Positions 52,472-60,624 of a stretch of 64,000 nt of DNA are shown here, piece by piece. The stretch covers positions 372,001 to 436,000 of the forward strand of contig NZ_PDOA01000003.1 in NCBI RefSeq assembly GCF_003116135.1, given 5' to 3'. The notes under the pieces were generated by a model that was given only the letters and a program-made list of their open reading frames with translations, ran no database searches and was not told where the DNA came from. The stretch is from Teichococcus aestuarii. GTDB taxonomy: Bacteria; Pseudomonadota; Alphaproteobacteria; Acetobacterales; Acetobacteraceae. The position numbers and the translations under genes were made by a program. How positions within the stretch are numbered: position 1 is the stretch's first letter; every line of letters starts with the position of its first letter.

Positions 52472-53891
52472 GGGAAAGCTGCTGGCCCCGTTCCGCGCGC
52501 TGCTGCTCATGCTGGCGTTCTTCACTCCGGTGCTGGTTCCCGGGGCCGCTGCGGCCCAGGGCGGAAGAGAGGGCGGGCGGGGCGTGGTGGTGATCCGCGA
52601 CGCCGAGACCGAACGCATGGTCCGCGGCTTCGCCAACCCCCTGTTCCGCGCCGCCGGGATCGACCCTGGCCGGGTGGACATCACCCTCATCCAGAACCGC
52701 GCCATAAACGCCTTCGTCACCACCGGCAACCGCATGTTCATCCACACGGGGCTCATCCTGCAGGCCGGGTCGGCCGCCGAGCTGGCCGGGGTGCTGGCGC
52801 ACGAGACCGGCCACATCGCCGGCGGGCACCTCGCGCGGCTGCCGGAGGAGATGCGGATGGCGACGATCCGCTCCGTCGCCGCCATGCTGCTCGGCGCCGG
52901 GGCGGCGGTGGCCACCGGCCAGGGCGGCGCCTTCGGTGCCATCGCCCTGGGCGGGCAGAGCAGCGCCCTGGGCGGGCTCTTCGCCTTCACCCGCGGGCAG
53001 GAGCAGGCGGCCGACCAGGCCGGGCTGCACTACCTGGAGACGGTGGGCTGGTCCGCCGCGGGGCTGAAGCGCCTGCTGGAGCGGCTGCTGGACCAGGAGC
53101 TGCTCGCCGTCGGCCGGCAGGACCCGTATTTCCGCACCCACCCGCTCTCGCAGGACCGGCTGGAATTCGTGCGCGAGCAGATGCGCCGCAGCCGCAGCAC
53201 CCCGGCGCTGATGCCGGCGGCGCTGGAGGGTGCCTTCGCCATGGCGAAGGCCAAGCTGCACGGCTTCCTCGACCCGCCGCAACGGGTGCTGCGGCAATAC
53301 CCGGCGGAGGATTCGGGCGCGCCGGCGCGCTATGCCCGCGCCATCATGGCGTTCCGCGCGGGCCGCATCGCCGAGGCCGTGGCCGGGCTGGAGTCGCTGC
53401 TGGCCGCGCAGCCGGGCAATCCCTGGCTGCACGAGATGAAGGGGCAGGTGCTGTTCGAGGGCCACCGCGCCGCCGAGGCGCTGCCCGCCTACGCCGCCGC
53501 CGCCCGCCTCGCCCCCGCCGAGCCGCTGATCCGCACCGCCCATGCGCGGGTGATGATCGAGCTCGGCGACCCGGCCCTGCTGCCGCCCGCCGTGGCCGAG
53601 CTGGAGGCGAGTTTGGCGCTCGACCGCGACTCCGCCTTCACCTGGCGGCAGCTCGGCATCGCCCGCGGCCGGCTCGGCCAGATGCCGCTGGCCGACCTGG
53701 CCCTGGCGGAGGAGGCGATGCTGGAGGAGGATTTCCCCGCCGCCCGCTTCCTGGCCCGCCGCGCCGAGGAGGCGCTGCCCCCCAGCCCCGCCCGGCTGCG
53801 CGCCGCCGACCTGCGCAACGCCGCGCGGCGCGACAACCTGACCCCCGAGCAGCGCGCCGCCGAGCGCGAGAACGAACGACGGAGACGATAA
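52461..53891 (+). CDS. M48 family metalloprotease with TPR-like tail (BepA-like)
   Basis: A 476-residue periplasmic protease of the BepA/YfgC type that quality-controls outer-membrane proteins. After a signal peptide (LLLMLAFFTPVLVPGAAAA), the M48 zinc motif is His114-Glu115-x-x-His118 in LAHETGHIAGGH, and Glu181 in EQAADQAG is the third ligand. The C-terminal half, rich in alanine and paired helices, is TPR-like and fits substrate binding. A second ATG 9 bases later is possible. It is divergent from the GGT-like gene with no promoter gap, and its stop is followed 5 bases later by a DsbA-family gene, so these two are likely co-transcribed. Confidence 0.9.
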   Translation: MAGMGKLLAPFRALLLMLAFFTPVLVPGAAAAQGGREGGRGVVVIRDAETERMVRGFANPLFRAAGIDPGRVDITLIQNRAINAFVTTGNRMFIHTGLILQAGSAAELAGVLAHETGHIAGGHLARLPEEMRMATIRSVAAMLLGAGAAVATGQGGAFGAIALGGQSSALGGLFAFTRGQEQAADQAGLHYLETVGWSAAGLKRLLERLLDQELLAVGRQDPYFRTHPLSQDRLEFVREQMRRSRSTPALMPAALEGAFAMAKAKLHGFLDPPQRVLRQYPAEDSGAPARYARAIMAFRAGRIAEAVAGLESLLAAQPGNPWLHEMKGQVLFEGHRAAEALPAYAAAARLAPAEPLIRTAHARVMIELGDPALLPPAVAELEASLALDRDSAFTWRQLGIARGRLGQMPLADLALAEEAMLEEDFPAARFLARRAEEALPPSPARLRAADLRNAARRDNLTPEQRAAERENERRRR

Positions 53892-53896
53892 GCCGC

Positions 53897-54670
53897 GTGA
53901 CCCTGACGACCCGCCTCGCCCCCCGCCTCTCTCCCCGCCTCCTGGCCCTGGCCCTGTTGCCGGTCCTCATGGCGCCGCCCGCCCTGGCGCAGCCCCTCAC
54001 CCCCGAGCAGCGCGGCGAGGTGGTGGAGATCCTGCGCGAGGCGCTGAAGCGCGACCCCTCCATCCTGCGCGACGCCTTCGGGGCGCTGGAGCAGGCCGAG
54101 CAGCAGGACCGCGCCGGCGCCCAGCGCGAGGCCATCCGCGCCGAGGCCGCCGCCCTGCTGCGAGACCCGGCGGACCCGGTGAAGGGCAACCCGCAGGGCG
54201 ACCTCACCATCGTCGAGTTCTTCGACGCGCGCTGCGGCTACTGCAAGGCGCTGCACCCGACGATACAGGCCCTGCTGGCCGAGGACCGGCAGCTTCGCGT
54301 GGTGATGAAGGACCTGCCGATCCTCGGCCCGGCCAGCGTGGTGGCCAGCCGCGCCCTGCTGGCGGCGCAGCGCCAGGGCAAGTACGCCGCGCTGCAGGAC
54401 GCGCTGATGCGGCTGCGCGGCGAGCCCACCGAGGCGGCGCTGAAGGCGGAGGCCGAGAAGCTGGGCCTGGACTGGCCCCGGCTGAAGCGCGACATGGAGG
54501 ACCCCGCCATCCAGGCGCGGCTGCAGCGCAACGTGGCGCTGGCGCAGGCGCTCTCGATCCAGGGCACGCCGGCGCTGGTGATCGGCGATACGCTGGTGCC
54601 CGGCGCGGTGGACCTGCCGACGCTGCGCCAGCTGGTCGGCCAGGCGCGGCGGGAGGCCCGCCCCGGCTAG
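53897..54670 (+). CDS. DsbA-family thioredoxin-fold protein
   Basis: A 257-residue exported thiol-disulfide oxidoreductase (GTG start). A signal peptide ends near ALAQP, a helical extension follows (residues about 35-95), and a thioredoxin-like domain has the redox motif CGYC at residues 113-116 (FFDARCGYCKAL) and the cis-proline loop GTPALVIGD. This resembles the DsbA/ScsC-like (Com1) class with an N-terminal oligomerisation region. It follows the M48 protease gene closely, which suggests joint handling of outer-membrane or secreted proteins. Oxidase versus isomerase function is not resolved. Confidence 0.88.
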   Translation: MTLTTRLAPRLSPRLLALALLPVLMAPPALAQPLTPEQRGEVVEILREALKRDPSILRDAFGALEQAEQQDRAGAQREAIRAEAAALLRDPADPVKGNPQGDLTIVEFFDARCGYCKALHPTIQALLAEDRQLRVVMKDLPILGPASVVASRALLAAQRQGKYAALQDALMRLRGEPTEAALKAEAEKLGLDWPRLKRDMEDPAIQARLQRNVALAQALSIQGTPALVIGDTLVPGAVDLPTLRQLVGQARREARPG

Positions 54671-54856
54671 GGCGGCTCCCGGCCGGGCCGCCTCGCCGCA
54701 AGCGCCACGCCCCCGCCCGGTTGCCCATCCCGCACCTGCGTATAGAGTGCGTGCGGGAGACAGATTCAGGGGGACGAGGGTGCAAGCATCCATGCAGGCG
54801 CCGGGGCCGTGCCCTGGTTGGGAGGTCGCGCCGCCTGCCCCGCGGGGTGCCGCAGG

Positions 54857-55822
54857 GTGAGCGGCAGCGCGGACCGGCCCTTCCTGCCGCACTTCCCGGT
54901 GGAGCTGCCGGTCCCGGATCTGCGCCCCTGGCTGGCGGGCAACCTGCTGCCGGGGGTGTGGAGCTTCACCGCCGCCGAGCCCGGCCCGCATGTGGCGCTG
55001 GTCAGCCTGATCCACGGCAACGAGATCGCCGGCGCGCTGCTGCTGTCGCGCTGGCTGGCACGGGGGCTGCGGCCGGCGCGCGGGCGGCTCACCTTCGTCT
55101 TCGCCAACCTGCGCGCCTTCGCCCGCTTCGACCCCGCCGACCCCACCCTCAGCCGCTACATCGACGAGGACATGAACCGCGTCTGGTGCGGCCGCGTGCT
55201 GAACGGCCCGCGCCAGAGCGCCGAGCTGCAGCGCGCGCGGGAGCTGCTGCCACTGGTGGAGAGCGTCGATGTGCTGCTGGACCTGCACAGCATGCTCTGG
55301 CCTTCCGACCCGCTGATCCTCTGCGGCACCACGCCGCGCGGGCAGGTGCTGGGCCGGCGGCTCGGCGTGCCGCCGCTGGTGGTGGCCGACCAGGGCCACA
55401 ACACCGGCCTGCGGCTGATCGACCACAGCGGCTTCAGCACGCCGGAGGGGCAGCGCACCGCCCTGCTGGTGGAAGGCGGCCAGCACTGGGAGGCGGCGAC
55501 GCTGGCCACGCTGGAGGGCTGCGCCACCGCCCTGCTGCGCGAGACCGGCACGCTGGACCTGCCCCCCGCCCCGTCCGCCGCCCCGCCCCGCCTGGCGCGG
55601 GTGACGCGCACGGTCGTCGCCGGCACGCACAATTTCAGCTTCGTCGCGCCGTTCCGGGGCGGCGCCGTCATCCCCCACCGCAACACGCTGCTGGCGCTGG
55701 ATGGCGAGACCGAGATCCGCACGCCGCATGATGACTGCCTGCTGGTGATGCCAAGCCCGCGCACCATGCGCGGCCACACCGCCGTGCGCCTGGCGCGCTT
55801 CCTCGGCCCAGACGAGGCCTGA
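54857..55822 (+). CDS. Succinylglutamate desuccinylase / aspartoacylase family zinc enzyme
   Basis: A 321-residue M14-like zinc carboxypeptidase-fold protein. The zinc motif His53-x-x-Glu56 lies in SLIHGNEIAG; the third ligand histidine is in VLLDLHSML. A catalytic glutamate candidate sits in LLVEGGQHW. Members remove acyl groups from amino acids. The GTG chosen starts VSGSADRPF; a longer GTG form adds 16 unlikely residues. It is rightward, after the DsbA-family gene but with about 186 bases between, so it is probably a separate unit. Confidence 0.83.
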   Translation: MSGSADRPFLPHFPVELPVPDLRPWLAGNLLPGVWSFTAAEPGPHVALVSLIHGNEIAGALLLSRWLARGLRPARGRLTFVFANLRAFARFDPADPTLSRYIDEDMNRVWCGRVLNGPRQSAELQRARELLPLVESVDVLLDLHSMLWPSDPLILCGTTPRGQVLGRRLGVPPLVVADQGHNTGLRLIDHSGFSTPEGQRTALLVEGGQHWEAATLATLEGCATALLRETGTLDLPPAPSAAPPRLARVTRTVVAGTHNFSFVAPFRGGAVIPHRNTLLALDGETEIRTPHDDCLLVMPSPRTMRGHTAVRLARFLGPDEA

Positions 55823-55977
55823 AAGCCCCGCAAAGACCGGCACGCCGGACATCTGGCAAGCCGGTCATCGGATGAGTGGGGATTGCAGACAGTGAACAGC
55901 CCGTGCCACCCTGCCGGCCCGCTGGCAGGCCCCGCCCGCCCGCCCAAAGAGACACACCCCACCGGAGGACTTCCAGG

Positions 55978-56655
55978 ATGGCCATTGGCCTGCGCATCGC
56001 CGAGCAGTTCACCCGCGTCGCGCCCGCGCTGATCGACCGGGCGGCGAAGCTGCCCGTCGCCAATATCGGCGATGTCATGAACCGGATGCAGGCCATGCGC
56101 GGCGGCTTCAAGGCCTATGGCGGGCGCCGCGCCCTGGTCGGCCCGGCGCTGACCGTGCGCGTCCGCCCCGGCGACAACCTGCTGCTGCACCGCGCCATCG
56201 ACCTCGCCCAGCCGGGCGATGTCATCGTCTGCGACGGCGGCGGCGACCTCTCCATCGCCGTGGCCGGCGACCTGATGGCCAGCCACGCCGTCAGCCGCCG
56301 CGTCGGCGCGCTGGTGGTCGATGGCGCGGTGCGCGACATCAAGGAGCTGGCGCAGCTCGACCTCGGCGTCTGGGCGCTCGGCGCCACGCCGGCGGGGCCG
56401 CACAAGGAAGGGCCGGGCGAGATCGGCTACCCCATCGCCTGCGGCGGGCTGGTGGTCGCCCCCGGCGACCTGATCGCGGCCGACGAGGATGGCGTCGTCG
56501 TCGTGCCCCGCGAGGCGGCGGAGGCGGTGATCACGGCGGCCGAGGGCCATGCGGCGAAGGAGGCCGCCACCACCGCCGCCATCCGCGGCGCCGGCTGGGA
56601 CCGCGCCTGGGTGGAGCAGACCCTGGCCGCCAAGGGCTTCGCCATCACGCGCTGA
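55978..56655 (+). CDS. RraA-like / HMG aldolase family protein
   Basis: A 225-residue protein of the RraA / 4-hydroxy-4-methyl-2-oxoglutarate aldolase family. The pattern ANIGDVMNRM, the metal-site region GDLMASHAVSRRVGALVVDG and AVRDIKEL, with the conserved arginine and aspartate, fit class II pyruvate-type aldolases. The ATG has a GGAGGA site at good spacing. As the first gene of a catabolic cluster with an Ldh2-type dehydrogenase and a beta-hydroxyacid dehydrogenase, it more likely cleaves a hydroxy-oxo-acid than inhibits RNase E. Confidence 0.87.
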   Translation: MAIGLRIAEQFTRVAPALIDRAAKLPVANIGDVMNRMQAMRGGFKAYGGRRALVGPALTVRVRPGDNLLLHRAIDLAQPGDVIVCDGGGDLSIAVAGDLMASHAVSRRVGALVVDGAVRDIKELAQLDLGVWALGATPAGPHKEGPGEIGYPIACGGLVVAPGDLIAADEDGVVVVPREAAEAVITAAEGHAAKEAATTAAIRGAGWDRAWVEQTLAAKGFAITR

Positions 56656-56666
56656 GGACGGGGAGC

Positions 56667-57764
56667 ATGGCCACGCCCGTGGCGCAGGTGCCGGCGGAGC
56701 GCGTCCACCGGCAGATCCTGAACATCCTGCTGGCATGGGGCATGGACCCTGTGCTGGCCGCCACCACGGCCGAGGCCATGGTGGAGACCGACCTCATGGG
56801 CATCGACTCGCACGGCCTGTCGATGCTGATGATGTACGAGACCATGCGCAACGCCGGGCAGCTCGACCTCGCGGCGCGGCCGCGCGTGGTGCGGCGCAAC
56901 GCCGCCACCGCGCTGGTCGATGGCGGCGCCGGGCTCGGCCATCCCGTCGCCGTCATGGCGATGGAGCTGGCCGTGGAGCAGGCGCGGGCGGGCGGCATCG
57001 GCGCGGTGGGGGTGTTCAACTCGCACCATTTCGGCGCCGCCGGCTACTACGCGCGGCTGGCGGCGAAGCGCGGCGTCATCGGCCTGGTGATGACCACGGC
57101 GCGCAGCGTGCTGGTGGTGCCCACGCGCGGCGCGCAGCCGATGCTCGGCACCAACCCCATCGCCCTCGCCGCGCCGGCCGATGGCCGGCCGGCCTTCGTG
57201 CTGGACATGTCGAGCAGCACGGTGGCCGGCAACAAGGTCAAGGTCTACGACCTCAACGGCAAGCCGATGCCGGAAGGCTGGGTGGTGGATGGCGAGGGCC
57301 GCCCCGTCACCGACGCCGCCGAGGGCATGGCCTATCTCTTCAGGCGGGCCGAGGGCGGCCTGACCCCGCTCGGCGGCGACGAGGCCACCGGCGGCCACAA
57401 GGGCTATGGCCTGGGGCTGATGGTGCAGATCCTGGCCGGCACGCTGACCGGCGGCGCCCTCTCCGTGCTGCGCAACCGCACAGCGAAGCCGGGGGAGCCG
57501 GACAATATCGGCCATTTCTTCCTGGCCATCGACCCCGCCGCCTTTCGCCCGCCGGAGGAATTCGAGGCCGATCTCGGCACGCTGCTGGAGACGATGCGGG
57601 CGACGCCCCCTGCCCTCTCGGGCCGCCCCGTGCTGATCCCCGGCGAGCCGGAGGATGCCGAGCACGCCGCCCGCGGCGCCGCCGGCATCCCCGTGCCGGA
57701 GACGCTGGACCGCCATGTGCGGGAGATCTGCGCCCGCTGCGGCGCCGGTTACGTGCTGGCCTGA
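56667..57764 (+). CDS. Ldh2-family malate/L-lactate-type dehydrogenase
   Basis: A 365-residue NAD(P)-dependent oxidoreductase of the Ldh2/YlbC/ComC family, with the catalytic-histidine motif DSHGLSMLMM and the GLGHPVAVMAMELAVE cofactor region. LGTNPIALAAPADGRPAFVLDMSSSTVA is a typical stretch. Known members oxidise malate, sulfolactate, ureidoglycolate or hydroxy acids, so the substrate is open. It starts 11 bases after the aldolase gene. Together they could convert a hydroxy-acid to oxo-acids for cleavage. Confidence 0.9.
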   Translation: MATPVAQVPAERVHRQILNILLAWGMDPVLAATTAEAMVETDLMGIDSHGLSMLMMYETMRNAGQLDLAARPRVVRRNAATALVDGGAGLGHPVAVMAMELAVEQARAGGIGAVGVFNSHHFGAAGYYARLAAKRGVIGLVMTTARSVLVVPTRGAQPMLGTNPIALAAPADGRPAFVLDMSSSTVAGNKVKVYDLNGKPMPEGWVVDGEGRPVTDAAEGMAYLFRRAEGGLTPLGGDEATGGHKGYGLGLMVQILAGTLTGGALSVLRNRTAKPGEPDNIGHFFLAIDPAAFRPPEEFEADLGTLLETMRATPPALSGRPVLIPGEPEDAEHAARGAAGIPVPETLDRHVREICARCGAGYVLA

Positions 57765-57770
57765 CACTGC

Positions 57771-57798
57771 CGGGGCGCGGCACCGCCGCCGCGCCCCG
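57771..57798. terminator. Hairpin after the Ldh2-type gene
   Basis: Arms CGGGGCGCGGC and GCCGCGCCCCG pair over 11 bases around ACCGCC in the 90-base gap before the receptor gene. There is no T-run, so it may attenuate or stabilise rather than stop transcription. Confidence 0.4.
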
Positions 57799-57854
57799 CT
57801 GCGGACCGTGAAGACACGGCCGCCCTGCGCAAGAACCACCGGGAGAATGTCCAC

Positions 57855-58829
57855 ATGTCCAGGATGCCTCGCCGCGCCCTGATGGCCGGCCTGCTCGCCG
57901 CCCCCGCCCTGCTGCGCCCCCGCGCCGCCGCCGCCCAGGCCTCCGGCTGGCAGCCCACGCGCCCCGTGCAGCTCATCGCCGGCTTCGCGCCCGGCGGCGG
58001 CAGCGACATCATCGCCCGCACCATCGCCGAGGCCTGCGCGCCGCTCTACCCGCAGCCGCTGGTGGTGGTGAACCGCCCCGGCGCCGGCGGCGCGCTCGCC
58101 GCCGATTTCGTCGCCCGCGCGGCGCCGGACGGCCACACCCTGCTGCTGGCCGGCGGCAGCGAGAGCACCTCCATCCCCGCCCACCGCGAGGTGCCCTACG
58201 ACCCCAAGACATCCTTCCGCGCCGTCATCCGCCTGACGCGCAACGGGCATTTCATCTGCGTGCGCGGCAAGGGCGGCCGCTTCTCCGACATGCGGCAGGT
58301 GATGGCGGCGGCCAAGGCGGAGCCGGGGCGCATCACCCATGGCTCGGCCGGCGCCGGCACCCTCTCCCACTCGCTGTTCCTGCTGCTGGAGCGGCGCGCG
58401 GCGGTGGAGTTCCTGCACGTGCCCTATACCGGCGGCGGCCCGGTGGCGCAGGCCCTGCTCTCGGGCGAGATCGACCTCGGCGTGCAGGCGTCCGACGAGC
58501 TGGGCGGGCTCGCCGCCTCGGGCGACATCGTGCCGATCGCCCTCGCCTCCGCCGAGCGCTCCCCCGCCTGGCCCGATGTGCCGACGCTGCGCGAGCTGGG
58601 CTGGGACGTGCGGGCCGACAACCAGAAGGGCTGGATCGGCCCCGCCGGGCTGACCGACGCCATGGCGGCCTACCACCACGACCGCTTCCGCGAGGGCATG
58701 AAGGCGCCCGCCTGGATCCGCTTCATGGAGCGCATCCGCGAGGCGGACGGCTATGCCAGCGGCCCCGACTTCCAGCGCGCCATGGACACGCTGCTGGACG
58801 ACATCCGCGGCGCGCTGCGCCGAAGCTGA
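57855..58829 (+). CDS. Bug-family solute-binding protein
   Basis: A 324-residue Bug/TctC-type receptor. The signal MSRMPRRALMAGLLAAPALL has a twin-arginine-like start and ends near AAAQAS. Typical blocks are RPVQLIAGFAPGGGSD, VNRPGAGGALAADFVARAAPDGHTL and [12 protein letters not shown]. Inside a catabolic cluster it likely captures the cluster's substrate or a related carboxylic acid. No TctA/TctB membrane genes are nearby. It differs from the receptor near lpd. Confidence 0.9.
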   Translation: MSRMPRRALMAGLLAAPALLRPRAAAAQASGWQPTRPVQLIAGFAPGGGSDIIARTIAEACAPLYPQPLVVVNRPGAGGALAADFVARAAPDGHTLLLAGGSESTSIPAHREVPYDPKTSFRAVIRLTRNGHFICVRGKGGRFSDMRQVMAAAKAEPGRITHGSAGAGTLSHSLFLLLERRAAVEFLHVPYTGGGPVAQALLSGEIDLGVQASDELGGLAASGDIVPIALASAERSPAWPDVPTLRELGWDVRADNQKGWIGPAGLTDAMAAYHHDRFREGMKAPAWIRFMERIREADGYASGPDFQRAMDTLLDDIRGALRRS

Positions 58830-58846
58830 GCAAGGAGAACGCGCGA

Positions 58847-59755
58847 ATGACCCCGATCACCCCGCCCGCCCCGGTCGCCTTCATCGGGCTCGGCGTCATG
58901 GGGGCGGCGATGGCCACCAACCTGCGCCGCGCCGGCTTCGCCCTCACGGTGCACACCCGCAGCCGCGCCAAGGCGGCCACGCTGGAGGCGCAGGGCGCGG
59001 CCTGGGCGGAGAGTGCCGCCGGGGCGGCGCGCGGCGCCGCCTGCGTGGGCCTCTGCGTGCCCGACACGCCGGATGTGGAGGCCGTGCTGTTCGGCCCCGG
59101 CGGCGTGGCGGAGGGCATCGCCCCCGGCGCGGTGGTGATCGACTTCTCCTCGATCGCCGCCGCCCCCGCCGCCGGCTTTGCCGCGCGGCTGCTGGCCGAG
59201 CGCGGCGCGCACCTGCTGGACAGCCCGGTCTCCGGCGGCCCCGCCGGGGCGCGGGACGGCACCCTCACCTGCATGGTGGGCGGCGACCGCGCGGCCTTCG
59301 ACGCCGCCGCCGCCGTGTTCGGCGCGGTGGGGCGCAGCGCCACGCATCTCGGCCCGGCCGGTGCCGGGCAGGTGTGCAAGTCGGCCAACCAGCTCATCAT
59401 CACCGCCACCATGCAGGCGGTGTTCGAGGCGCTGGCGCTGGGCCGCAAGGCGGGGCTGGACCCGGAGGCGATGCGCCAGGCGCTGCTCGGCGGCTCCGCC
59501 CGTTCGGCGGTGCTGGAGGCGCATGCCAAGCGCTACCTCGATGGCGCGCTGCAGCCCGGCTTCCGCGCAGAGCTGATGCGCAAGGACATGCGCCTGGCGA
59601 TCGGCGCCGCGCGGGACCACGGGGTGTTCGCGCCTTCCACCGCGCTGGCCGCGCAGATGATGGAGGCGCTGGTCAACAGCGGGCGGGGGGGCATGGATTC
59701 GGCGGCGCTGGGGGAGCTGGTGGCCGAGCTTTCCGGCGTGGCCAAGCCTGACTGA
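58847..59755 (+). CDS. NAD(P)-dependent beta-hydroxyacid dehydrogenase (HIBADH/GarR family)
   Basis: A 302-residue enzyme of the 3-hydroxyisobutyrate/tartronate-semialdehyde reductase family. The Rossmann motif is FIGLGVMGAAMATNL, the substrate loop LLDSPVSGGPAGARDG, and Lys178 in AGQVCKSANQL is catalytic. It starts 17 bases after the receptor stop and ends the operon at a bidirectional hairpin. Possible substrates are 2- or 3-hydroxy acids such as tartronate semialdehyde; the neighbours do not settle this. Confidence 0.92.
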   Translation: MTPITPPAPVAFIGLGVMGAAMATNLRRAGFALTVHTRSRAKAATLEAQGAAWAESAAGAARGAACVGLCVPDTPDVEAVLFGPGGVAEGIAPGAVVIDFSSIAAAPAAGFAARLLAERGAHLLDSPVSGGPAGARDGTLTCMVGGDRAAFDAAAAVFGAVGRSATHLGPAGAGQVCKSANQLIITATMQAVFEALALGRKAGLDPEAMRQALLGGSARSAVLEAHAKRYLDGALQPGFRAELMRKDMRLAIGAARDHGVFAPSTALAAQMMEALVNSGRGGMDSAALGELVAELSGVAKPD

Positions 59756-59775
59756 CAAAAGAAAGAAAAGGGGTT

Positions 59776-59801
59776 CCAGGGGAGAATTCCTTCTCCCCTG
59801 G
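59776..59801. terminator. Bidirectional hairpin with GAATTCCTTC core
   Basis: An 11-bp stem (CCAGGGGAGAA with TTCTCCCCTGG) encloses TTCC between convergent genes. An outer AAAGG/CCTTT pairing extends it. The arms are preceded by an A-rich tract and followed by CCTTTCGTT. It is nearly the same core as two other hairpins in the window. Confidence 0.72.
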
Positions 59802-59809
59802 CCTTTCGT

Positions 59810-60574
59810 TCAGCGCGGCTCGCCCTGCACCGGCACGTAGCCCAGCTCGGTGATGAAGGTGGTGATCTCGCCCGTGGCGGCCTCCACCTCCGCGAGGTCG
59901 GTGCCCTTGGCCACCAGCGCCACGCCGTTCCCCTCCGGGCGGTAATACGGGTAGGAGCCGATATCGAGCTGGGGGTAGCGCGCCTGGATGGCGCCTAGCC
60001 CCTCGGCGATGGTGCCCTCCAGCATGCCGGCGGCGTGCACCGCGCGCGACTGCACCGGCACGCCGCCGGCCAGCTTCGGCGTCAGCCCCTCGAACATCGC
60101 CTGCATGATGCGCGGCACGCCCGCCATCACATGCACATTGCCGATGATGAAGCCGGGCGCGACGGAGACCGGGTTGTCGATCAGCGCGGCGCCGCGCGGC
60201 ATGGTGGCCATGCGCTGGCGCGCGGCGTTGAACTCGGCCGGCGGGTCCTGGCGCGCGTAATGCGCGGCCAGCCGTGCCCATGCCTCCGGGTGCGGCTCCC
60301 ACGGCACGCCGAAGGCGGCGGCGATGCATTCGGCGGTGATGTCGTCATGCGTCGGGCCGATGCCGCCCGTGGTGAAGACATAGGTGAACTTCGCCCGCAC
60401 CTCGTTCACCGTGCCGATGACCGTCTCCGGCACGTCGGGGATGACGCGCACCTCGCGCAGCGGGATGCCGATCTCGCCGAGCTTCGTGGCGATGAACTTC
60501 AGGTTGGCATCCTGGGTGCGGCCCGAGAGCACCTCGTTGCCGATGATGAGCAGGCAGGCGGTGGGGTTGGTCAT
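59810..60574 (-). CDS. CinA-like molybdopterin-binding domain protein
   Basis: A 254-residue protein with a MoaB/Mog-type domain (LLIIGNEVLSGRTQDANLKF, then FTTGGIGPTHDDIT), as in the N-terminal part of competence/damage-inducible protein CinA. The C-terminal nicotinamide-nucleotide deamidase domain of full-length CinA is missing, so it is the short form. Its own role is unclear; members act on ADP-ribose-type pyrophosphates or are uncharacterised. Its start is 50 bases after the GNAT-Nudix stop and it probably belongs to the same leftward transcript. Confidence 0.87.
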   Translation of the reverse strand: MTNPTACLLIIGNEVLSGRTQDANLKFIATKLGEIGIPLREVRVIPDVPETVIGTVNEVRAKFTYVFTTGGIGPTHDDITAECIAAAFGVPWEPHPEAWARLAAHYARQDPPAEFNAARQRMATMPRGAALIDNPVSVAPGFIIGNVHVMAGVPRIMQAMFEGLTPKLAGGVPVQSRAVHAAGMLEGTIAEGLGAIQARYPQLDIGSYPYYRPEGNGVALVAKGTDLAEVEAATGEITTFITELGYVPVQGEPR

Positions 60575-60624
60575 GTGCGAGTCCCAAGGGCGGCGTCGGG
60601 GGGGGAGTCTACCCCCCGCCCGCC

